Assembly: GCA_945910005.1 (NCBI GenBank) | Contig: OX246740.1 | Location: forward strand, 47,476,224-47,540,223 | DNA length: 64,000 nt | DNA from: Isoperla grammatica | Taxonomy: Eukaryota > Arthropoda > Insecta > Plecoptera > Perlodidae | Direction of reading: 5' to 3' | Shown: piece after piece, positions 37,549 through 49,500 of the stretch | How positions within the stretch are numbered: position 1 is the first letter of the stretch | Layout of the letters: every line of letters begins with the position of its first letter | Notes under the pieces: model-generated | The model's database searches: none | What the model was told of the DNA's origin: nothing | What the model saw: only the letters and a program-made list of their open reading frames with translations | Translations under genes and position numbers: made by a program

Positions 37549-40500
37549 ATGGATCTGCCTGGTGTTTTCCAGTTAGTGACGTATCTTTGTCGTTCAATTA
37601 CGGAAAGACATGAATCACAAACTACGTCATTGTTGCTCCCTACCAAAAGCAAGAAGCACAAAGATAAAGAAATCAAAGAATTACGCAAGGTGGCATTTGA
37701 CATGTTACTATTTAAATTTAGACCATCTAGTTTAAGCACTGATGATGAGTTAGCTGATCCGGAGTTGACCTACGATCCTACAACTGATCTTCTTGGAGTT
37801 GCGATAACTCGAAATATAAAGCAGCAGCATGAACAAGCTAAAAGGCTGTCCAAGTGCACAGACTATCTATGGAAAACTGGCTTGTGTGACAATCCACTTG
37901 TAAAAAGTGGGTTGAAGTTGCTATTGAATCTAGTAGATGAGGGCCCAGAAGAGAACAACCAAAACAAAGGTTTCTTAAACACAGGCTATTCATACGAACC
38001 TCAAACTTCTTTGAATGGAGAAGTGCCACCTTACAGACATTTTGCACCAGACATTTTTGAAGGAACACATCTACAAAAATCATTGTATGAATGCACGACT
38101 AACATTAGTGGAGATCGATTTATATACTCTACCAATCCATCCCCTGATGTTGACATCTACAAAATGCCAGGAACTAGTTCAAAGTTGAATGAATACAATG
38201 ATCAGAGTCCAGATGATAGCAGCTTTCACTATCAGTTTCCTCCTTGCACAAACGTCGCACGGTTTGGTCAACTCTTACCACGCACCTGTGAGGATACAGT
38301 AGTGGTGAGTGTTTCAACTCAACTCAAGATGAGTTGTTACAGTAGTATATAATTTTAGGGCACATAAATCAGTATAATATAACAGAAATATATATATATA
38401 TATATATTTTAGAAACTAATTTGAAAGATAGAAAAGCATAAAAATTGGGGAAATGTTTGATAACGTTTAAAAGTAGGTCTGCTCATGTTTGACCACAAGC
38501 CCAGTAAGGTCAGGAAGACTAAATGAGTGCGTTAAGCATCATTCACAATCAGTCGTAAGGTTTATGTCGCAAGGCGTAGGAAAAGCCAACCGTTCATAAT
38601 GACAATATTTTGTAAACGCCCCGTTGTTCTACACATTCGCACCAGACGCGGCGATGACGATGCACAGCCTTTTGTATGTTCGACCACGGTGTTGGACACA
38701 TGACTGCATGGCAGTGTATCAGCTGTGTATGGTAGGAGTGGGAAATACCCTACCTTGTTGTGATTGGTTCGTCGTAAGAGTCTCGTCGTAAGAATTGGAT
38801 TTTGGGCAATTCACTACGACTTATGCCTTACGCCTTATAACATACGACCCGTTGTGAACAGTAAAATTGAATTTTTAGGTGGCTCGTTGGTCCAGTGGTT
38901 AGCATCCCTGCTTCCAATGCAGAAGGTCTCAGGTTCAAATCCCGCTTCAGGCAGAAGTTTTTTAACTTCTAATCTGGATTCAATTCCATTACTTCTTGGC
39001 TTTGGAATAAGTAAACGGTGACTTTGGAGCCGTCCTAGCAACAAAGCACTCAATAAATTCAAAGTTGTTCTGAATCGGCCTTGTTGATTCTGGCATTTGT
39101 CCGCAGGTGTTCGCACTGTCCAATCACTGATTCATATGTTTCGTATTTGAAATATCGATCTTTGATTGGTTATCGCTCACTTGTCAATGGTGTTCGAAGC
39201 CTACAGGGTTGGTTTAGTCACTTTAAATTAAAGTCCCCCACTGCAAATCAGTTTAATTACTGAGTGGGTAGACTCTAAAAGTGAATTTATTTATTTTTTA
39301 TTTATTAACGCTTGGTAATATTAAACCATACGCCTTGCGCCTTAGACCTTACGCCTTAAAACTGATTGTGAATGAGCCTTGACATGTTGATATACTCTCG
39401 TACGACCGCCACCTAAGTGGTGGGTGAACAGGTGGAATAGAATATTCAATATTGTAATAAATCAACTATCAGGTCTTAATTTTATTGATGTTCTTAATAA
39501 TTGGATTAGAATGGAAATCAAGTAGGAAGGTGGAGTTCTAGTTTCAGTTTGTATGGGATTGTTTCTTTAGCCAGTTTTGGTAACCTTAAATTGGTACCTA
39601 TACTGGCAACAGACTATAAGAGGAAGCACTACTAGCCAATATTAAAACCCGCGAAATTAACGTATTTTCGACATATCTTAATAACGCCACACAATATCGA
39701 AACAGTGACACCTACGCATAATTTGGATTCGTGAGAGCTCAATACCGAATTAAAAAGATTTATTAGTTTTCAGTATTTATAATTATTATTTCTAATTTAA
39801 CTAATTTACAAGCTAATTACAAATTACAACTATAATTACTATAATCTACGAAATCTTTTTCATTTGTAATTGAGCTCTCACGAATCCAAAATATGCGTTG
39901 GTGTCACTGTTTCGATATTGTGTGGCGTTATTGCGATATGACGAAAATACGTTAATTTCGCGGGTTTTAATATTGGCTAGTAGTCCTTCCTCATAAGCCT
40001 AGTTCTATAGTAGGGTACCCTATAGGCCTATCTTATCTTCAATTATTTTGTTTTCCAATAATAAATTCTACTTCTATTCGTTAATCAGTCACAATTTGTT
40101 TTAACTTTTAAGTGTTGTGTAAGTAGGTTTACTGTCAATGCTCATTTCTAGGTACCCTAATTTATGGGCCTATTATAGGCAGGTTGTTAGGCCTAGTTTG
40201 TCACCCAGTCAATGTTGGTCACACATTTAACATTTTTTAAATTGTAGGAAGCATCAAATGAGAACTTGGATATTCTCTCACCATTCATGGAAGCCAAAGA
40301 TAGCTTGATTTTTTCTGATGAATTTTGGGAGCAAATCATGGAAAAGGCAGAAAATAACTTTAGAACTTGGGAAACTGCTGGCAACTTTTGTCCGGCAAAA
40401 GAGAAGCCTTTCCTGTCGGAAGCACCATTGTCTTATATCTACCAAGTTATGGTTTCTTCACAATCGATAATGCCTTCTGAAGAAAAGAAGGAACTCAACT

Positions 40501-43500
40501 TTACTATCGTGGAATCTAACGATCTTGTCAGGAATTTAAAGTTCCTGATGACTGGAATGGAGTCTCCCATGTTCAGTTACGACCTGGTAAGATATGTGAC
40601 CAACCCTTTACAGTTTACACATCAATGTCTATTTTACTTTTATACAAAGTACCTACTTAATACTTATACATGTGTTGTACTCCTATTATGACAGCAACAA
40701 GATACCTTTGTGATTAAAGATGGTATTTGCCTGGAAGGACTGTTACCGGATGGACTTGCTACCCTGTCCAAAGACTTTGTTGACTGCGCTGTTTATTACC
40801 GTCAGCTGAAGGGTTTTTCCTCGTACGGCCAACGGGACGGCTTCGTCGTACAAGCTCTTGGCCTCAGTATCGGAAACTATCTCCGCACCTACTATGAAAA
40901 CATTATGTCTATTGATGAGAATGTTACAATCTTAAACTTTCGGGCCGATATACAGCGTGAGTAGTACATTAAATTGTTTGTCTTAAATACTAGTGATAAT
41001 CGCTGATTAATTACTAATTATTTGTATAAAAAAGGCAATATAGTGGACTGTTTGGTGATTGATCTTTATTGTAGGCCTATATAGCCTTAGTAATTAAGTA
41101 ATTTACTAACTATGGATGTACTGATTGTATGATTCGATGATTAGATTAGATGATTAAAAATACTTGTTCTGTGCCCTTCAAACTATGTATTAAGTCTACA
41201 TGTAACGTTTTATTTAACCTGTACGACAAGTTAGACATGACAATGTAAGGCAACTTTTGCTTTCTATTTCTACTCTTTGTTTTACTTTTATGTTAGCAAT
41301 TTAATAGAGGTTTATCCACGGTCCCGGTAGCTAAGTGCCGAGAGCACCGGTAAGTAAGTAAAGCCGGAAGATGTGGTTTCTTTCCAAGTCAAGACTTGTT
41401 TGTATTGCATTGCTATCTTTTAATCTAACTGATGAAACGTAATGGAAACATTGGTTTGGTATAATAATTAATGACCAAGATATAAATTATAGTGGGTGAT
41501 TTAAAAAAGGCCATCTTTGCATAAGAGATTTTTTTTTTAAAGCAGTTAGTGCATCAAGTAAAAAATAGCAAATTTGCTGTAAAGACTTACGAATGATGAC
41601 GCATACATAAAAAGCCTGACAACATAACTTCCAAACTACTTGTTATGTACACGAAGTAATGTGAGTTACCTTTCTTGCAGAGTTGAAGATGAACCTCGTA
41701 TACCTGTGCCAACTTTGCAGAATAAAACATGACGAAGGGCTTCCCACAGGTGGTCTGTTGCTGACTTACCTCTATCAACAGATTGTTCACTTTAGTCACC
41801 AAGGTCTTGCATCAGTCCTGTTATCTTGTCTTCAAGCATGTAGCAATGTGTACCTCAGGTAAAGCTGCAATCCCACACTTTATTGGTTAGTTAGCAGTGG
41901 CATATCCAGAAGTTGGGAAAGGGGGGGGTTTTCAACCGATATTATAGAGAGTGAAGCCGAAACATAATTGGGGCTCCGGGGGGCTTGCTCCCCTAAAAAA
42001 ATTTTGGCAAGGTCATTTTAGTGCAAATCTGTGCGATTTACAGCGGCCAACTGAAACAAGATTACTCAGATTCTGGCAACACATTTTTTCCTAAGCACCG
42101 CTAATAAAAGGAACCTCAATCCATAATTTGCATATTTTTCATAGGCTATAGCTTTTGCTTACAACAATAAACAATAATTATAAAGTAAAACATCTAACTG
42201 TCAATTGAAATACTGTCTATTGAAATGTAAACGGTCATTTTCCATGTTTCCTTTGCAAAAGGGGGTGAGGGGGGTTTGTCCCCCCCCCCTCCTCCCCCGT
42301 GTATATGCCACTGTTAGTTAGACAAAAAAATGGCTGAGAAGCCATCTTGGCATATATGAATGTAAAAAAGATAAAAAATGAATTCCGGTCGTATCGCTTC
42401 AGGTTTCTCGAGCAGTGGCTGTTCGAGGGCAGTGTCGACGACCCCCACCGAGAGTTCTTCATACAGCCCAACAACGGCGTCGCCGGCGACCGCACGCGCA
42501 ACTACTGGAAGTTTGCGTTTGAGCTCAACAGACACGTGGTTCCCATCTTCCTGCGCGACATGGAGCTCGCCATTCTCAACACCGGCAAGGCAGTCAACCT
42601 GATGCGGCTCGTCGTGCCCAGGGTACGACCAACCAGCGTTGAAACTTTTCTCTTTTTTGGTATTTGTAAAGATGACAAGCTTTATGGTCTTTTTTTTATT
42701 TATTCAATTTGAATAAAGTGTCACTTAATTTTATTTATTTTATTTAATTTTTATTTTATTACACTCCAAAAATAAATTACACCTTCAAATTGAATAAATA
42801 AAAAAAAAAAAAAAACATAAAGTTTGTCATCTTTACAAATACTGTAGGCTGCTTACCCTTTTTTTAACTTGCAATCTTTCTCTGGTAACAACATAATTTG
42901 AGTTACAGAAAACTAGCATTAATTATTTCAAAATTAGTAGCCTACTTGATTGCATTAATATAATATAGCACTAATAAATGGTATAAATGTTCCTCACTGA
43001 AAATCATTTCTTGTAACTGAGTAGGTAGACTTTAAGTACAAATTTATTTATTTAAAAAATCGCATAATGTCCCCCAGCTGAAAATAATTTCTTGTTACTG
43101 AGTGGGTAGACAATAAATAGAAATAAGCCTAATTTTCTTGTGAAATATTGGTTTTGGCAAGATTTTCGGCATCGATACGAAGTCAATAGTCTGAATCGAG
43201 AAGAAATGTCAAATAAAACTCTTTTTGGTGAGGAGTCAGACGAGAAAAGGAAGCTATTTTATATTGGATAGTTAGACAAAAGAATGGCTAAAAAAGCCTT
43301 CTTGGCATAAGAGGAAAAAAAAGTTTTTGACTTGTATTTTGTTTCGTTTGTCAAAATCTTTAAACGTAAGCGTGTGAAAATCTATTCCCTTTTTCCAGGA
43401 CCCGTTGTTGTACCTGCTTCAACAGTCCAGCCCTCGGCTGCCGTGCGTGATGGTGTCCGAGGACATTCCTCGTCTCCGGGCCGAGTACGAGACGTATCGG

Positions 43501-46500
43501 GATCGAGCGCTCTCGGCCACCGGCCCGACAGTCTCCATGAAGACGCAGTTCCAGCGCGACAGAGACAAGGAGAAGGCTTTCCTCGACAGGGTGCAACAGG
43601 TAGGCGTGTTAGCGAGCTGTGGTTCGGCTTGAAACGGCTCTACATTTTTAGTTTGAAGATAGAAAAGCATGGACAGAATTTGTAGAAAGAGCAGAGGAAG
43701 AAGAAAGTGAAGAGGAGGAGCCGGAGAAAGTTAACATGAGGGAAGCGTCAGGCATGGGCGGCCAGCCGGCTTCGATGTACCTAGGGGCCAGAATATGATG
43801 GGGTTAATTTCCTATCCCCTAACCGACTTCATTGTTGGACACAGGGAGCAGATATATAAAAAAAAAAAATAGTTTGAATCGCCACCTCCTAGTTGTGTGA
43901 ATGCCTAGCATAAAAAATATGAGTGATTATAAATAATATTATATGAATTGAAATGAATATACATGATATATGATTGATTGATCATAGCAATTTCACATGG
44001 CAATGGAGGCGAGCATCAAACTAAGAAAATCTCATCAATTTATTATTATTGCGTGTTGCAATCCACATTCTGTGTTGTATTATGTACTGTAGTAATGTTT
44101 TCATTATCATTCTGCACACATTAAAAGTACTAGATGAATATTCTCAAAACACGTACCAGTACAACTATTGTAGGCCTAGAGACGTTTGCGAATGGTTTTG
44201 GCAAAATGGCAAACGGTTGGTTCAAAATGTGTTTTCCACCTTAAAAAAAACTTTGATTGCTGACATTTCTTCGTATTTTTATAGCATCACGCGGCGACCC
44301 ACCACAGGCAGGCTATGCTCGTCATAGTTGCTCGGAGGCTTAGTTATTTTTTTATTTTTTTATTTGCGGTCGTTTGACTCTTTACAAAAACATCCATAAA
44401 CAGTATATAATGTGAGGAAAGGATCCAACAGCTTACCTTCGTGTAGTAAGATGACGGATTTGCGAGTTTGAAGTACACATAAAAAACATAATACAAATAT
44501 AACGAGACGTTTCGACCGAGGTCTTGCTCACTCTAGAGAAGAATGCATTCTTCTCTTGAGTGAGCAAGACCTCGGTCGAAACGTCTCGTTATATTTGTAT
44601 TATGTTTTTTATGTGTACTTCAAACTCGCAAATCCGTCATCTTACTACACGAAGGTAAGCTGTTGGATCCTTTCCTCACATTATATATCATTCCAGCCGA
44701 TTGGCACCTACTTTCATAACCCATCCATAAACAGTGTTAACCGTGTAAAAAAAAAAAAGAAAAAAAAAACACATGCTTGTACTTGTATGTGATATAGGCC
44801 TAAGTAATAAGAGAACTTTGAATTATCTTTCTACGTTGAGGAGACTAACCACGCTCATGCGCAGGTGCGGCAGCAGCGCCTGGATGCGATGAGGGCGGTG
44901 CGTCAAGCGCGAGCCCAGCAGGAGGTCATGCGCAAGCAGGTTCGACTGCGAGAGTGGGAGGAGCAGATGAAGATAGTGAACGCGCGTAAGGAACTCGAGA
45001 AGAAGAGACAGAGAGAGATCGAGGCGGAGATGGCCGAGGAGATGAAGTTGCGTCGAGAGGAAGACGATAGACTGAGAGAGGAGGAAAAGTAAGAATGTTT
45101 TTATTTTTTAATATCTTTAGTTGGGAAGCGTCAGGCATGGCCAGCCGGCTTCGATGTACCTAGGGGCCAGAATATGATGGGATTAATTTCTTATCCCCTA
45201 CCCGACTGCATTGTTGGACACAGGGAGCAGATATAAAAAAAAAATCTTAAGTTATGTTTATTTATTTATATTTTCTGGTTATTTTATATAGCAAGAAGGA
45301 AATATGTGGCAAACCTTTATTGGGCAATTAGGCAGAGGAGAATGGCATAAGTTCCAACTCTGGGTGTTCGAAAGAAGAAGAAGGTTATTTTATCTTTTGC
45401 GCCTTACGGGAACAATTATTTTTCAGACCGTTTTAAAAGACTTTATCACCAAATAGAACTCTGATACATGCTTAAATGAGTAAAATGAATAATATATAGG
45501 CCTACTACCAGTACTAAATATCAACTTTTACTTGAAGAAGATATATATTCATAGTCGTCCGGTAGGCCTACCCCTGGGGCACTTGTTGTTGCCAGATAAT
45601 AATTTCATGCATGTTATTTCCCAAACAAATCCTTAGCAACATCGGGTACTCCTAGGGGTAGGTTACGACTATGAATTCCAGCCTTGACTTTCAGTAAACG
45701 CAACTTTCACTTAATTCTTGTTTTCAACACGAGGCCTATTCATACCGTTTAAAATGCATTTTTTTTATCTTTCAGGCAAAAAATAATCAAGCACTATAAA
45801 GATCTCGAAGACATCATTGAGCAGAGAAGGAACTACACCGAGCGTGAGATCCTACGGGAGCAAGGAGAGTACGTCAGCCGCATGGGTCCGAATGCAGAGC
45901 CGATACAGCCAGACCCTCGAGTCTACTCCGACATGGCCTTGGCCACTGCGACGCCAAACGGAAACTCTCAAAACAACAACTCTCTCCTCGATAACCATCC
46001 GACCGTGGACAAGAATCTACTGAACAGCACCGAGGACGTCCAGAATCGCAACGTGGAAGCTTTGGACATTTCCCCGACGTGCGACAATATCCTGGAAGCG
46101 ACCGCCAACTTCGTCAATCAAACCCTCGGCGATAAGACGAACAACACGACGACGGCGAAGAAGAAGAAGAAAAAGAGTACGTCGGACCTAGACTTGTCGA
46201 ACCAGGCGGGAAACAACGCGAACCTTGCGAAATGTACGTCGGAACTCAATCTCGCGATCCCCGGTACGATCCGGTCTCCGTACTTGTCGAGGCGGGACTC
46301 GGCTCTCCGGATAAGACGGAGGATGCTGAGAGAGGAACACCCGATCGGCTCCGAACTGGCCGGTCTGTGGAGTTCGGATCCCGACGTGCGAGAAACCAAG
46401 GAGACCGCTGCGCGATCGCCGGCAGGCGACGGCGAGAGCGAGTCGCCTAGCGCTCCCGACTTACTTCGGCTTTCGAGAAAGCATTCCGCGATGCTTATAA

Positions 46501-49500
46501 AGGAAAAGCATTTAGGACTCGATTATTTCGGGATCCAGAACTTGGAATCGCCGACCGAATCGAAAACGGTTCGGTCGCCCACAAAACAGACGATCCCAAA
46601 TCACGATTTGAAACTTGTGATTCCGGAAAGTACCAACGCCACCGCAAATAGAAATCGAAATAAAGCTCTCTATGGACCCATTGACACGGTAACGGGCAAG
46701 AAGAAAGCAATACGTCCAGATCCACCGACGTTTTCAAAACTAACGGGCTGTTGGGTTGCCGAAGGTGGAGCTTCGTTTCAAGGACCAGAATTGTTTCCGT
46801 GCAAACCAGACTCTACGGTTTCTATTGGCACTCCCAATTCTTGCGGCAGTCTGGATACGGCTCGCAAAGAATCGTCGCCGAGAATCGATTACTTACCGGA
46901 AATATCCATTAGCTCGCCCGGCTCGGGTGGCCTTCTGACTGGCAGATCATTGTGTAGTGCTGCCGATACATGTTCTCTTTCTTCCAGTTTTCTTTCTTTT
47001 GGCATTAACACAGGCTTACTGGAACAATCAACACTTACAGAACGGGGGGTTTTCCGATTTACTCCAAAAATCAGATTAGAAGTCACGGAAAGAGGTTTCT
47101 TCCAGTCTGCCACGAAAGATACGTCCAATGACGATTCGCTGCCACCTTGTTCTCCGTTTCCACTGTTCGATAAATCCTGGCAAAGTCCCATGTTTGAACG
47201 TCCAATGGCCAACATTGCGGATAAAGTGATAACCCCGGACAGGTACCGAAGAGAAGATGACTATATCGTCGACGAATCCACCTTGCCGACGCTAAACGTT
47301 TGTTCCGTCAGCGAGACGATTAGAAAGTCATTGTTGTTCCCCCTGCAAACGCACATGTCCATAGTCCACGACAACGTCATGAAGATGTGGATCGTTCAAG
47401 AAGAGTTACTGTCGCATCTCCACAGTTTGCGAAACTATTACTTTCTTCTCGACGGCGAATTCGGGAGGAGCGTAACCGTGGCGTTGTTCCAAACGGTCCA
47501 GCGCGTCAGGGCGGCTCCCGACTTATTCAACAGTCACACGTTGAATACGATCCTTGCGAACTCGTTGGCGGTGTCCACCGACAGCCACAACAAAAACTGC
47601 GAGCGTCTCAGTTTCGTAGTCTACGACACGCCCGCGCACTTCCAACATTCGTCGCCGGACGTGCTGAAGGATTTGAATCTTAGCTACAAAGTCACTTGGC
47701 CGCTGAACATACTGATACCGGACTACATTTTGAAGAAGTACTCTGAAGTGTTCAGTTTCCTTCTTAAACTGTGGCGTGCGTCGTGGACACTGGAAGACAC
47801 CTTCTTGCGTCTCAAACTGCTTAATAAGCTTCCGCACGTTGCAAGGTAGGTGTTAATGGGTGTGACCAAAGATGTATATTATATTTCTGCCGAGATACGT
47901 AACTTCAAATGTAGTCCAGTGACCTACACTTGTTCCTTGATGTTGTACTATTGCTTGTTAGTTTACATTTTAACACGTGTACATGTTTCTTCGTGCATAA
48001 TACATTGCATGGCATCTGTCATCGATATTGACGGCTAAGAAAAGAAAGTACACGACTACGCGAGTATTTTAATCCCAATTGAGCATAAAATATTCTTTAA
48101 AATATTAAAAATTATCATTTTTAAATGTACAATGGCTATAGCCGACGTTCCGAGAATAATCAATTTTTGACATCTCAGTAGAGAACCACCGTTTGTCTTC
48201 TTTTCTCATATGCCCACATTTGGCTTGTCAGGCTGTCATTCTAGATCTGTTCAACCAGTAGAGACAGACCTCTTCTCTCTTAATGTCTATTGGCAATGCG
48301 TCACATTCTATTCCAAGTCTATTCTATTCTAGGTCTAAATAGCAGTGAGTTACTGATCTTCCTTTGCTTTCCTTTCCTTTCCTGAAGTTCATTTGCATGC
48401 TATTTTTTGTTATATAATAACTGTTGAATGGCGTTCTGTTTGTAAACGACAGCAGCGTCCAATACCAGCAGCTCCAGTTGTACCGGCACATGATGTCGCA
48501 CATAATCACTGCGATACACGGCTACGTCATGGCGACGGTGCTGCAAACCAGCTGGATAGAGTTCCAAGGAGAACTCGAGGCTGCGACAACTCTCGACCAC
48601 ATCTACAGGGCGCACGTCAAGTACGTCAAGAAGATCATCACGAGGTGAGTTGTTGTCGTGTGTCCGCCTCTTGCGTGCAATGGTCTTGTTAACTCAAAGC
48701 TCGTTAATGCTGACGATAGACGATCGAGAAAATCGCGCGAGTTGGCTCGCGTGAGAATCTTGCTATGAGTAGGCCCACACTTTCTTTCTTTCTTTCTTTT
48801 TATTAGCATTTTGCATTACACTCATAGGCATGTCAATATAACAGCGAGTATTAAAATTTGTCAGTTAGTTCTAGATACATACTAATATCATTAAAGAGAC
48901 AAATAAAAACTTAAGTAAATTAATCCTAGTTTGTACAATATTACTGTCCTAACTCTGTAACTTGATAACATGCGACTCGCCAACTTCCTGATAGACGGTT
49001 GAGCCAACTCGTGCGAGTTGAAAAAATGTCCAACAATTCCAACTAGTTAGCGAGAAAAGTTAGCGAGCCCCAATCAGAGATCGCCGTAGTATCACGTGAT
49101 CATTGATGCGAGAGATATCTACCGACTACAGTTTCAGTACTATTTATGGTTGTCAAAGGCCGCGAAGAATGTAAACATTGTATCCATAACCTATGAATAA
49201 TACTTTAAGAATAATTTACTCGATGTACTGCTCTTGCAATGACAAGAAAGGTGTCAATTGCTGCGGCCAACATATTTAGAATTATAATAACTCGAAAGAA
49301 GAAGGCTAGAAAAATAAAAGTAAAACAGAAGAGAAAGAATCTTTTCCAATGTGCGTTGATGAAGTAGAAAACAGCGCATAGGCGTACTACGACGGCAACT
49401 ATTGTAACTAGTGAGTTTACAATATCACACCAATAGGTGCCACTGCTGTCAAACGATTTCTGTTGAAGGTGTATCAGCGATGGTAATAAACTCTCGCGAG

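Noticed and set aside
38877..38955. A functional tRNA gene
   Set aside because: A and B boxes are present but the acceptor stem does not pair, and degenerate relatives occur in the window; it is a SINE head.
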